Source: Pseudolactococcus piscium
GTDB lineage: Bacteria > Bacillota > Bacilli > Lactobacillales > Streptococcaceae
DNA: 64,000 nt
Assembly: GCF_002441695.1 (NCBI RefSeq)
Contig: NZ_JXJW01000012.1
Span: 22,816 to 86,815, forward strand
Direction: 5' to 3'
The position numbers were made by a program, and so were the translations under genes. The notes under the pieces are model-generated. The model searched no databases, had not been told where the DNA came from, and saw only the letters and a program-made list of their open reading frames with translations. Shown here piece by piece: positions 15,549-24,177 of the stretch (position 1 is its first letter; each line of letters begins with the position of its first letter).

Positions 15549-17711
15549 TTGTTAAAAAAATTTTCAAACATTGTCTCGACGAGACTCGGATTTACTGCTT
15601 TTCTAGTCCTACTATTTTGGCTTAAATCCTTATTTGCCTACTTCTTCAAATTTGATTTAGACTTTGATAATTCATTTCAAATACTGCTCGCCATCCTCAA
15701 CCCCTTGGCAAGCACCCTTTTATTGCTTGGTCTTGCCTTATATGTCAAGAATACTAAGCTCTACTACAGTCTTTCGCTGGTGATTTATTTTATACTAACG
15801 CTTTGGCTATTTTCAAATGCAACTTATTTCGGTGAGTTTACTGACTTTATAACCGTTAATACGATGCTAGCATCAAGTAAAGTGGCCGCAGGTTTAGGAC
15901 AATCTGCACTGAACTTGTTCAATTTTACAGATTTGTTCTTCGTAATCGATTTTCTAATCATTGGTCTCTTAATGTGGCGAAAGGTCATCCGTTTTGACCA
16001 CCGTGCCTTTAGTAAACGAGCTGGATTTGCCATTACCTCACTTTCCATTCTTGCCTTTACAGTCAATCTTTTTATGGCGGAAATTGATCGACCAGAACTC
16101 TTAAGTCGCGGCTTCTCAAATACCTATGTGGTCCGCTACCTAGGACTTGTACCTTTTACTGTTTATGATGGGATTAATACCTATAAAACGAACCAAGTGC
16201 GTAAAGAAGCTAAGCCTACTGATGTGGCTGAAGTTCAAAAATATGTTAGCGACAACCACGCGAAACCAAATCCTGATACTTTTGGCATCGCTAAAGGCAA
16301 AAACGTGATCTATATCCACCTTGAAAGTTTCCAACAATTTTTGATCAATTACAAGCTAAAAGCCATTGATCCAACAACAAAACAGGAAAAAGAGTATGAA
16401 GTGACGCCTTTTCTAAATTCCTTGTTTGGCTCAAAAGAGACTTTTGCTTTTGATAATTTTTTCCATCAAGTTAAAGCGGGTAAGACCTCAGATGCTGAAA
16501 CATTAATGGAAAACTCATTTTTCGGACTTACACAGGGCTCATTTTTCGTTAGTAACGGTGGTAAAAATACCTTCCAATCAGCTCCAGATATTCTGTCACA
16601 AGTAGGGGGCTATACATCTGCTGTTTTCCATGGTAACGTTGGCTCATTCTGGAATCGAAATGAAACTTATAAACGATTAGGCTATAACTACTTTTTTGAT
16701 CAAACCTATTTCAACGTTGATAAGTCAAACTCATTCCAGTATGGCTTACATGATAAATTCTTATTTGGTGATTCTATTGAATATTTAGAACACCTACAAC
16801 AACCTTTCTATACTAAATTCATTACAGTATCTAACCACTATCCATACGTTAAATTTGCTGGTGATGAAGGTGGCTTCCCACTCGCAACGACTAGTGATGA
16901 TACCATAAATGGTTATTTTGCAACTGCTAACTATCTAGACACAGCAGTCAAGGAATTCTTCGATTATCTGAAAGCGTCAGATGTCTATAAAAACTCAGTC
17001 ATTGTCCTTTATGGCGACCACTACGGTATTTCTAATTCTAGAAATCCTCAGTTGGCAGAGCTATTAGGTAAAAACAAAGAGACTTGGTCAAGCTATGATG
17101 ATGCCATGCTACAACGTGTACCTTATATGATTGTTGTACCTGGCATGGATAAAGGGCGTGTCGACCATACATTTGGTGGAGAAATAGATAACCTACCTAC
17201 TCTCTTACATTTGTTAGGCATTGACAACAGCAAATACCCACAATTAGGTCAAGACTTACTCAGTCCAGATCATCGTAATTTACTGGCCATGCGAAATACC
17301 GATAACTGGGTATCTTCAACCTTAACCAATTACTCTGGTCGTATTTATAAGACGGCTACTGGTGAAGAGATCACCAATCCCGATCCGGATACCAAAAAAC
17401 AAATAGATGCAAATAATAAACAATCAGAAGAACAATTAAAAATTTCTGATGCAATTACCACAGGAGATTTACTCCGCTTTTGGCCTAGTGATGGGTTGAA
17501 ACCCATTGATCCTAACGACTATAATTATACTAAGGGTCTCCAAAAAGCAAAAGTCATCGAGAAAAAATTAGGTGATGCGTCAACCTCTATCTTCTCCCAA
17601 AATGGTGATAAGACAACGAAAGACCTCTGGAAAACACAAAGTTTCCAAGCACTGCACCCAGAACTAAACCTCAGTCAAGCAGGTACGTCTGGCAGCTCAG
17701 CTAAGAAATAA
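15549..17711 (+). CDS. ltaS: Lipoteichoic acid synthase (LtaS family)
   Basis: Polymerises glycerol phosphate from phosphatidylglycerol onto the glycolipid anchor of lipoteichoic acid at the outer face of the membrane. The 720-residue protein has five N-terminal membrane helices (about residues 8-205) and an extracellular sulfatase-fold domain. GKTSDAE (about 316-322) carries the catalytic threonine, NSFFGLTQGS follows, and YGDHYG (about 500) supplies metal ligands. I chose the TTG at 15549 (MLKKFSNIVS after start-codon conversion) with AAAGGAA upstream; the reading from a GTG at 15519 lacks a ribosome-binding site. The tail is rich in Ser/Gly/Lys. Single gene with its own promoter and terminator. 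Confidence 0.9.
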   Translation: MLKKFSNIVSTRLGFTAFLVLLFWLKSLFAYFFKFDLDFDNSFQILLAILNPLASTLLLLGLALYVKNTKLYYSLSLVIYFILTLWLFSNATYFGEFTDFITVNTMLASSKVAAGLGQSALNLFNFTDLFFVIDFLIIGLLMWRKVIRFDHRAFSKRAGFAITSLSILAFTVNLFMAEIDRPELLSRGFSNTYVVRYLGLVPFTVYDGINTYKTNQVRKEAKPTDVAEVQKYVSDNHAKPNPDTFGIAKGKNVIYIHLESFQQFLINYKLKAIDPTTKQEKEYEVTPFLNSLFGSKETFAFDNFFHQVKAGKTSDAETLMENSFFGLTQGSFFVSNGGKNTFQSAPDILSQVGGYTSAVFHGNVGSFWNRNETYKRLGYNYFFDQTYFNVDKSNSFQYGLHDKFLFGDSIEYLEHLQQPFYTKFITVSNHYPYVKFAGDEGGFPLATTSDDTINGYFATANYLDTAVKEFFDYLKASDVYKNSVIVLYGDHYGISNSRNPQLAELLGKNKETWSSYDDAMLQRVPYMIVVPGMDKGRVDHTFGGEIDNLPTLLHLLGIDNSKYPQLGQDLLSPDHRNLLAMRNTDNWVSSTLTNYSGRIYKTATGEEITNPDPDTKKQIDANNKQSEEQLKISDAITTGDLLRFWPSDGLKPIDPNDYNYTKGLQKAKVIEKKLGDASTSIFSQNGDKTTKDLWKTQSFQALHPELNLSQAGTSGSSAKK

Positions 17712-17744
17712 TGTGTTAACCTAGATCTATCCTTATAACTTATA

Positions 17745-17780
17745 AAAAATAGCCCTCATCATTCATGAGCGCTATTTTTT
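17745..17780. terminator. Bidirectional terminator between ltaS and the flavoprotein gene
   Basis: A stem built from AATAGC..CTCAT and ATGAG..GCTATT, flanked by A-runs and T-runs, serves the two converging genes. Confidence 0.75.
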
Positions 17781-17807
17781 ATGCGTCTATTTATAGATTA
17801 ACCACTC

Positions 17808-19310
17808 TTATTTGACATATGCCGCTGCCTGTGTACCTGCTTGACGACCAAAAATGATGATGTCGGCTACTGCATTACCACCAATTCGATTACTGCCATG
17901 AAGACCACCTGTGACTTCACCAGCCGCATATAGTCCCTTGATGACTGTGCCATCTTTCTTCAAAACTTGTGTTTCAGTATTGATTTTCACGCCACCCATG
18001 GTATGGTGAATACCTGGTGAAACTGCAATCGCATAGTAGGTGCCATCAATATCGTTTGTCATACCAGTTGTTCTGCCGAATTCAGGATCTGTCTTAGTAG
18101 CAACAGCTGTTTGCCATGTCTTAACTGTTTTCTCAAGCTCAGTTTTATCAATGCCTGTTTTTTCTGCCAATTCTGCTAAGGTTTTAGCAGAAACGACCAT
18201 GCCTTTTGACATATACTGGTCAATTGCTTTAACCGCTGCTTTTGTTTTATCTCCAAAGACGATGTAAGCTGACTTACCAGGTTGCTTGAGTTCAGCAGCA
18301 GAAACCTTATCACGTGTGTTCATCTCATTCGTAAAGCGTTTACCTGCTTTATTCACTAAGATAGCACCTTCACCACGGACCGCTTCTGTTACCAAATAGC
18401 CTGTTTTCTTAAAGACAGTTGGGTGGATTTGAATCTTATCTAGATCAACCGTATCACCACCTAATTGTTCAATCATCTTGATGCCATCGCCTGTTGAACC
18501 TGCTGCATTAGTAGAGACATAATCTTTCAGGTCAGGACGATATTTTTTTATCATCTCTTTATTAGCACCAAACCCACCTGTTGTCACAATCACTGCTTTA
18601 GTAGTGATCGTTTTGGTCTCAGTTTCATCAACTTTTACCTTAACGCCAGAAATTTTGCCATCTTTTTCAATTATTTTAGTGACATCACTATTAACAAATA
18701 GGGGAATGTCTCTACTTCTAATATTTTTTTCAAGGCCTTTGACAAGGTACTGACCTACAGCAGAACCATCTGAAGGGCGATGTGTTCTAGAGACACTCAT
18801 GCCACCTGTCGTCGTCAGATTATCAAGGACAATCTCATTTTTAGCTAGCCAATCGATAGCACTTGCTGAATGATCCACAAAGTAACGCAGTAGAGCTTGA
18901 TCATTTGTCCCACCACCACCTTTTAAGGTTTCATCAAAGAATTTTTGATTGTCATCAGCAACACCTTGTGCTTTTTCAACAGTCGTTTCTGATGCATTCA
19001 TGCCTGCAGAAGATTTTGAGGTATTGCCACCTGCAACTGGCATTTTTTCCAAAATGACTGGATTCATCCCTGCATCTTTGGCTTCCATGGCAGCAGTCAT
19101 ACCTGCGCCACCTGCACCAATGATGACGATATCATAGTCAGATTTCATATCAGCTATCGGCGTATAATTATTTTTAGCAGATGCTGCTGCTTTTGCATCT
19201 GATTTACTTGCCTTAGGTTTTTCAGCCGTTTTCTTACCACCACATCCGACCAGTGCGACTACCGCTAGTAAAGTGAGTCCTCCCGTAACCACCTTTTGCC
19301 ATTTTTTCAT
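17808..19310 (-). CDS. Lipoprotein fumarate-reductase-like FAD flavoprotein
   Basis: A 500-residue flavoprotein of the FAD_binding_2 (flavocytochrome c/fumarate reductase) family. A lipoprotein signal peptide ends in LVGC (Cys about 22), then a short linker, the FAD motif GAGGAGMTAA (about 65-74), THRPSDGS and AVRGEGAIL active-site blocks, and a GLYAAGEVTGGLHG C-terminal FAD motif. It should sit outside the membrane, as in extracellular electron-transfer or fumarate-respiration proteins, but it has no FMN-binding domain, so it needs another electron donor. Start chosen at 19310 with GAGG 8 bases upstream. A CRP/FNR-type palindrome overlaps its predicted start site. The substrate (fumarate, or related acids such as urocanate) is not proven. 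Confidence 0.85.
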   Translation of the reverse strand: MKKWQKVVTGGLTLLAVVALVGCGGKKTAEKPKASKSDAKAAASAKNNYTPIADMKSDYDIVIIGAGGAGMTAAMEAKDAGMNPVILEKMPVAGGNTSKSSAGMNASETTVEKAQGVADDNQKFFDETLKGGGGTNDQALLRYFVDHSASAIDWLAKNEIVLDNLTTTGGMSVSRTHRPSDGSAVGQYLVKGLEKNIRSRDIPLFVNSDVTKIIEKDGKISGVKVKVDETETKTITTKAVIVTTGGFGANKEMIKKYRPDLKDYVSTNAAGSTGDGIKMIEQLGGDTVDLDKIQIHPTVFKKTGYLVTEAVRGEGAILVNKAGKRFTNEMNTRDKVSAAELKQPGKSAYIVFGDKTKAAVKAIDQYMSKGMVVSAKTLAELAEKTGIDKTELEKTVKTWQTAVATKTDPEFGRTTGMTNDIDGTYYAIAVSPGIHHTMGGVKINTETQVLKKDGTVIKGLYAAGEVTGGLHGSNRIGGNAVADIIIFGRQAGTQAAAYVK

Positions 19311-19333
19311 ACCACATTCCTCGTTCTTCATTA

Positions 19334-19362
19334 TTTGTGATTTACATCACAAAACTATTATA
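19334..19362 (-). promoter_or_regulatory. CRP/FNR-type palindrome overlapping the flavoprotein promoter
   Basis: TTTGTGAT-TTAC-ATCACAAA (19334-19353) is a perfect 20-base palindrome containing TGTGA-N6-TCACA, the box of CRP/FNR-family regulators (for example B. subtilis Fnr and ArcR). The -10 TATAAT lies at 19357-19362, with start near 19350, so the box covers the start site, a position expected to repress. A cre-like TTAAAGCGCTACCA (19403-19416) lies further upstream. Confidence 0.6.
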
Positions 19363-19460
19363 TCAAAAATAGCATAAAAAAACGATAGGTATTTTTATTT
19401 TTTTAAAGCGCTACCAAGCTATCGCTTATCCCAATTTGTTAAAAACCTGCTTGACTAGCA

Positions 19461-19496
19461 AAAAATACAGCTATCTGATGTGATAGCTGTATTTTT
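19461..19496. terminator. metE terminator
   Basis: A perfect 15-base stem, AAAAATACAGCTATC / GATAGCTGTATTTTT, with a 6-base loop just after the metE stop; T-runs on both strands. Confidence 0.85.
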
Positions 19497-19518
19497 CTAA
19501 TTTATAACTGTCTCATAA

Positions 19519-21774
19519 TCAAAGTGTTGCGCGAATAGCTTGTGTTGCTTTAACTAAATTTTCTAATGATGCTTTCACTTCTGTCACCCCACGTGTTTTA
19601 AGGCCACAGTCAGGATTAATCCAAAGTTTTTCTAACGGCACTTTAGTCAATAGTTTATGAATGACGTTCTCGATTTCGTCAAGTGATGGAATCCGTGGGC
19701 TATGAATATCATAGACGCCAGGTCCTGTTTGTGTTCTAAACCCATTTTCTTGTAGGGCATCAAGGATGGACAAATCACTCCTACTCGCTTCAAATGAGAT
19801 GACATCCGCATCCATGGCATCGATTGCTGGAATGATGTCTGTGAACTCAGAATAGCACATGTGTGTATGAATTTGCGTTGTTGGCGCCACTTTAGCATGT
19901 ACTAAACGAAAGGCAGGAATTGCCCAATCTAGATACTGACTGTCCCAATCTGTCTGGCGTAGCGGTAATTTTTCTCTGAGCGCTGCTTCATCAATTTGGA
20001 TAATCTTAATCCCGTTTTTCTCTAAATCAAGCACTTCTTCTTGAATCGCTAGCGCAATCTGGAGCGTCGACTCACTTAATGAAATATCTTCACGAGGAAA
20101 CGACCAGTTTAAGATCGTCACAGGTCCTGTTAACATGCCTTTGACTGGTTTATCAGTCAAACTTTGGGCATAAACTGAATCTGCAACTGAAAGTTGTTGG
20201 ACCCTCGCGATATCCCCCCAGACAATCGGTGGTTTAACACAACGTGTGCCATAAGATTGTACCCAAGCATATTTAGTAAAGATATAACCGGCTAGTTTCT
20301 CACCAAAATATTCCACCATGTCATTTCGTTCAAATTCGCCATGAACGAGGACATCAAAGCCGATAGCTTCTTGCCAGTCAATCCACTCTTTTGTTTTTGT
20401 CTTGTTAAAGTCATCATAGGCAGCTTTTGTGATATCACCACGCTTAAAGTTTAGACGATTTTTACGGACATCTGCTGTTTGTGGGAATGACCCGATCGTT
20501 GTTGTTGGTAGCGTTGGTAACTTAAATACCTCTTTTTGGATTGCTTCACGAGCTGAAAAGTCGGGTGTTCTACTATAGTCTGATGATGATAAGCCCGACA
20601 CTTTTTCCTGTACAGTCAAGTCAGCTTCAAATCTTTTTTCATCAAATAAGGCCTTATTTTCTGCTAAACTTCCTGTTTCGAGTTGGTAGAAAATAACGTT
20701 TATATCCTTGATTTCTTGCAACTTTTCTTGCGCAAAGGCAAAATGACGTAAGATTTTTTCATCTAAGTCCGTCTCAGCACTAACCGTGTAAGGGACGTGT
20801 TGTAAACTACATGATGACGAGATGATCAGTTTATCTTTTGGTAACTTAGCTAGAATAGCAAGCGTCTTTTGATAGTTATTCCGCCAAATATTTTTACCAT
20901 TTACCACACCAGCAAACAACTTTTTGTCAGTTGGGAAGCCATGTGTTTCAATCAATTCAGCTGTCTTACGGCCTTCCACAAAATCAAGGCCAATGCCGTC
21001 GACATCTAGCCTGACTAAGTCAGTATAAATATCACGGACGTCACCAAAGTAAGTTTGTAGTAGGACTTTAACTGATTTTTTTTGTGCGAGTAAAGGCGTA
21101 TAGATTGCCTTGACTAACCCAATATCCTCAGCAGATAAGTCAAAGACAAGCGCTGGCTCATCTAGTTGCAACCAGTCGATTTTTTCAGCTGCTAGTTTTT
21201 CAAATACCTCAGCATAGATGCTAACAAAATCATCCTGAACTGTCGCGATAGTTGATTGACCTGTAAACTTAATGAGCTTTAAAAGCGTGTAGGGGCCGAT
21301 TAAAACTGGTTTAGTCGTGATCCCTAGTGCCAAGGCTTCCTGATATTCTGAAAGTAATTTGCTAAGATCAAGCTTTAAGACAGTCCCATCATCGAATTCA
21401 GGCACCATGTAATGATAATTGGTATTAAACCATTTTTTCATGGCTAATGCTTTGACATCTCCTGCCTCAGACTGATGTCCCCGTGCTGCTGCAAAGTATT
21501 TTTCGAGGGGTGAGATGGCAAGTGCTTGGTAGCGCTCAGGCACGATATTTAGCGCAAAAGCGGTATCTAGTGTCGTATCATAAAACGAAAAATCATTTGA
21601 TGGGATAAAATCAATGCCAGCTGCAAATTGGGTTTGCCAATTTAATTGTCTTTGCGTTTTAGCAACAGTTTCTAACTCTGACTCAGAAAGTTCCTTTTTA
21701 AAAAATTTCTCGATTGCAAATTTTAATTCTCGTTTTGCGCCAATACGTGGATAGCCTATAAGTGATGTTGTCAT
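19519..21774 (-). CDS. metE: Cobalamin-independent methionine synthase
   Basis: Makes methionine by moving the methyl group of 5-methyltetrahydropteroyl-triglutamate to homocysteine, in the cytosol. The 751-residue length and two-barrel layout are typical: N-terminal SLIGYPRIG, then the catalytic barrel with [20 protein letters not shown] (zinc ligand region), THMCYSEF (His/Cys ligands) and a NPDCGLKTR zinc cysteine near the end. I chose the ATG at 21774 because GAGG is 6 bases upstream; the ATG at 21789 has no good site. Two MET-boxes precede it, and a strong terminator follows, so it is a single regulated gene. Confidence 0.95.
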   Translation of the reverse strand: MTTSLIGYPRIGAKRELKFAIEKFFKKELSESELETVAKTQRQLNWQTQFAAGIDFIPSNDFSFYDTTLDTAFALNIVPERYQALAISPLEKYFAAARGHQSEAGDVKALAMKKWFNTNYHYMVPEFDDGTVLKLDLSKLLSEYQEALALGITTKPVLIGPYTLLKLIKFTGQSTIATVQDDFVSIYAEVFEKLAAEKIDWLQLDEPALVFDLSAEDIGLVKAIYTPLLAQKKSVKVLLQTYFGDVRDIYTDLVRLDVDGIGLDFVEGRKTAELIETHGFPTDKKLFAGVVNGKNIWRNNYQKTLAILAKLPKDKLIISSSCSLQHVPYTVSAETDLDEKILRHFAFAQEKLQEIKDINVIFYQLETGSLAENKALFDEKRFEADLTVQEKVSGLSSSDYSRTPDFSAREAIQKEVFKLPTLPTTTIGSFPQTADVRKNRLNFKRGDITKAAYDDFNKTKTKEWIDWQEAIGFDVLVHGEFERNDMVEYFGEKLAGYIFTKYAWVQSYGTRCVKPPIVWGDIARVQQLSVADSVYAQSLTDKPVKGMLTGPVTILNWSFPREDISLSESTLQIALAIQEEVLDLEKNGIKIIQIDEAALREKLPLRQTDWDSQYLDWAIPAFRLVHAKVAPTTQIHTHMCYSEFTDIIPAIDAMDADVISFEASRSDLSILDALQENGFRTQTGPGVYDIHSPRIPSLDEIENVIHKLLTKVPLEKLWINPDCGLKTRGVTEVKASLENLVKATQAIRATL

Positions 21775-21809
21775 AAATTGCCTCTTCATTTCTTTAGTAG
21801 TATGACATT

Positions 21810-21877
21810 ATTCTATCATCTCTCGTTATAGTTGTAAAATATATAAAAATAGGTATTAGTTATAGTTTTAACGTATA
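21810..21877 (-). promoter_or_regulatory. metE promoter with two MET-boxes
   Basis: On the minus strand, -35 TTTACA (21833-21838), a 17-base spacer and -10 TAGAAT (21810-21815) give a start near 21803. TATAGTTTTAACGTATA (21861-21877) and TATAGTTGTAAAATATA (21827-21843) each match the MET-box at 14 of 16 positions. They are centred near -66 and -32, as expected for a LysR-type methionine regulator. Confidence 0.65.
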
Positions 21878-21892
21878 ACAAAAATCGCCGAC

Positions 21893-22360
21893 CTAGGTCA
21901 AGCGATTCATGCCACGTAAACGATTAATTAATTCGGCTAGCCAAAATCCGGCTGCAATTGCACCAATAATAATTACGAGTAATTCAAAATTAGCGACTGC
22001 ATCATCCCGATTACCAGTCACCAAACTTCTGACCACTTGATAGGCTTGCCCACCTGGGACTAAAGGAAAAATACCTGGGATACTATAAATGAGCATCGGT
22101 ACTTTTTGTGCCCGACTCATGGTCAAACTTAGTACACCAATCACATTAGTTGCAATAAATGACCCTAGCACAATTCGCCAATTTTTATCCATCATCTGCT
22201 GTGTGCAGAGTAAGACAAGTTCATAAGTCAGCCAAGCACTTGCGCCGACAATCCCTGCACGATTCAGTGTTCGCCTAGGAATATTTAAGATAATACCAAA
22301 AGAAAGTGTCCCGATATAGGCAAGAATCATTTGGCTGAGTAACTGTAATAAAACAAGCAT
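21893..22360 (-). CDS. Threonine/serine exporter, small subunit (ThrE_2)
   Basis: A 155-residue protein with four to five membrane helices and the ThrE_2/DUF3815 pattern (IPGIFPLVPGGQAYQ, about residues 92-106). In many Firmicutes the ThrE exporter is split into two proteins; this is the smaller one and acts with the upstream ThrE_1 protein to move threonine or serine out of the cell. It lies 16 bases after that gene, so they form an operon. Substrate assignment is by family only. Confidence 0.8.
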   Translation of the reverse strand: MLVLLQLLSQMILAYIGTLSFGIILNIPRRTLNRAGIVGASAWLTYELVLLCTQQMMDKNWRIVLGSFIATNVIGVLSLTMSRAQKVPMLIYSIPGIFPLVPGGQAYQVVRSLVTGNRDDAVANFELLVIIIGAIAAGFWLAELINRLRGMNRLT

Positions 22361-22376
22361 CCTAGGACTCCTTTAA

Positions 22377-23183
22377 TCAATAAAAAAATGAGAGTAACAC
22401 AATACCGAGTCCTACAGAAGCAGCTGTTAACAGCGCTTCTATGATCCGTCCTTGTCCAGATATAAAGTTACCAGCCATGATTTCTCTCACAGCATTGGTT
22501 AGTGCAACACCTGGTACAAAGGGCATAATGGCACCAATAATTACGATATCGGCATCAAAAGGATGCGCCAGTACTTTTGAACAGATGAGCATGATAAAAG
22601 ACATGGATAAACTCGCTAGGAATAAGCCAAAAAAACGCATATGAAACTTATTTCTCATTTGAAAGGCGATTGCATAGGCAAGACCACTTGTGGTTGCTGC
22701 TAGAAAAAGATTGATAAAAGCTGTATTTCTCGTTAACATAATCACAAATGTTACAGCGATTACCATGGCACTCATGACCTGCAATTTTAGTGAGAACCTG
22801 GGAATCGTCATATCAATCTTACTTAACTTATCTGCAAAGGTCTCGATTGAGATCCGGTGTGCTGTGAATTGACGTGTCAAATCGTTGACCGCGACAATCT
22901 TTTCCATATCCATCGTCTGTATGCGAGGTGGAATACTGCGCATTTGCGTTAAGCCTTGCTCTGGAAAACTGACCGTGATGGCATTTAAGAGGACATAGAC
23001 CTGCAGGTTGTTAATCTCTGCTGCAACGCCCATTCTCTGTATCACATCTTCTACACGTGATATTTCAGATCCATTTGCCATCAATATTTGCCCGGCCAAG
23101 AGACAAGAATCCATTAAAATATGGACGTCTGAGGCCTGTTTCTTTAAGGTATTACTGTTAAGATTAGTTACAGCATCTGGCAT
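22377..23183 (-). CDS. Threonine/serine exporter, large subunit (ThrE_1)
   Basis: A 268-residue ThrE_1 (DUF1212) protein: a cytoplasmic N-terminal domain carrying MANGSEISRVEDVIQRM, followed by about five membrane helices with GAIMPFVPGVALTN (about residues 210-223). It is partner of the small subunit encoded 16 bases downstream. Two starts are possible. I prefer the ATG at 23183, with AGGA 8 bases upstream, over the ATG at 23192, which touches its AGG. Confidence 0.8.
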   Translation of the reverse strand: MPDAVTNLNSNTLKKQASDVHILMDSCLLAGQILMANGSEISRVEDVIQRMGVAAEINNLQVYVLLNAITVSFPEQGLTQMRSIPPRIQTMDMEKIVAVNDLTRQFTAHRISIETFADKLSKIDMTIPRFSLKLQVMSAMVIAVTFVIMLTRNTAFINLFLAATTSGLAYAIAFQMRNKFHMRFFGLFLASLSMSFIMLICSKVLAHPFDADIVIIGAIMPFVPGVALTNAVREIMAGNFISGQGRIIEALLTAASVGLGIVLLSFFY

Positions 23184-23254
23184 TTCAGTCATCCTATTCT
23201 TAAATTATTTAGCGATACGTTTGGTGATGAGTTGTCTTAAGGACCTTTAGTGCC

Positions 23255-24094
23255 TTATATGGCCATATCGAAAGTGAGCTGTGGTTTAACAGGTTCATAA
23301 TCGACCAGCTCAAAATCTTCAGGTTTGATATCAAAAAAGTTAGTGCCATCTGCTACATTCAGCTTTAGTACTGGATTTTTATCTGATGGTGTCCGTTCAA
23401 GTAGCGTGGTCGCATTATCAAACTGATTATCGTAGATATGTAAGTTATTGACAAAATAGAAGAACTTGCCAATCTGCCAGCCGAAATGTTTGGCAATCAT
23501 CATCTGCAAGGCCACATACTGCATGGCATTGATATGATGGGCTACTAACATGTCATTACTGCGTTGTGTCAAGGTCGCATCTAGATAGATCTGTCCATCA
23601 ACACGTCGAACATCAAACATGGTTTGAAAGGCACAAGGCAATAAGCCTTCTGATGCCTCAAAATCATCATATTGCCAGAGGTTGATGATATTTCTGCGAT
23701 TCCATGGATTTTTTTCAAGTCCACTGAGTAATTTACCGATGATATCATGTTTTTTGACAGTCGCACCATAGCGCATACCGATATTACCTGACTCCCCAAC
23801 TTCCCACTCATTCCAATACTTAACGCCATACTTGTTTACTAAAACGTCCAGCTCACTGGTTTGATCCTGATAAATCCACATCAATTCTTTGATGGCTGAC
23901 TTGATTGGAATTGGTCGTAAGGTGGTAATCGGAAATTCACCTTTACTCAGGTCGTACTCAGCAAAACTACCTGTAATATATTTTGAATTTGCTGTCTTTC
24001 CATCCTTATATTTTGGACGGGCATTTTCACTCCATACACCATCGTCTAATATGTGATGGATATTATCAATAAAAAGTTTATCTGCTTTTCTCAT
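23255..24094 (-). CDS. thyA: Thymidylate synthase
   Basis: Methylates dUMP to dTMP using 5,10-methylene-tetrahydrofolate. The 279-residue protein has [10 protein letters not shown], the catalytic cysteine in [10 protein letters not shown] (about residues 152-161), the dUMP-binding QRSNDM and the [14 protein letters not shown] block; the C-terminus ends in MAI. It is transcribed in line with the ABC-F gene, 83 bases apart. dfrA, its usual neighbour, is not adjacent here. Confidence 0.95.
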   Translation of the reverse strand: MRKADKLFIDNIHHILDDGVWSENARPKYKDGKTANSKYITGSFAEYDLSKGEFPITTLRPIPIKSAIKELMWIYQDQTSELDVLVNKYGVKYWNEWEVGESGNIGMRYGATVKKHDIIGKLLSGLEKNPWNRRNIINLWQYDDFEASEGLLPCAFQTMFDVRRVDGQIYLDATLTQRSNDMLVAHHINAMQYVALQMMIAKHFGWQIGKFFYFVNNLHIYDNQFDNATTLLERTPSDKNPVLKLNVADGTNFFDIKPEDFELVDYEPVKPQLTFDMAI

Positions 24095-24177
24095 ATCTTT
24101 ATCTTATCATTTCTTTATCATCTATACGACTATAGGGCTCAGCATCTTGCAGATTCATCTCGTCATTTAATCGACGG

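Noticed and set aside
24099..24158. 19-codon ORF ([19 protein letters not shown]) between the ABC-F gene and thyA
   Set aside because: No ribosome-binding site and nothing recognisable; could be a leader peptide but is not supported.
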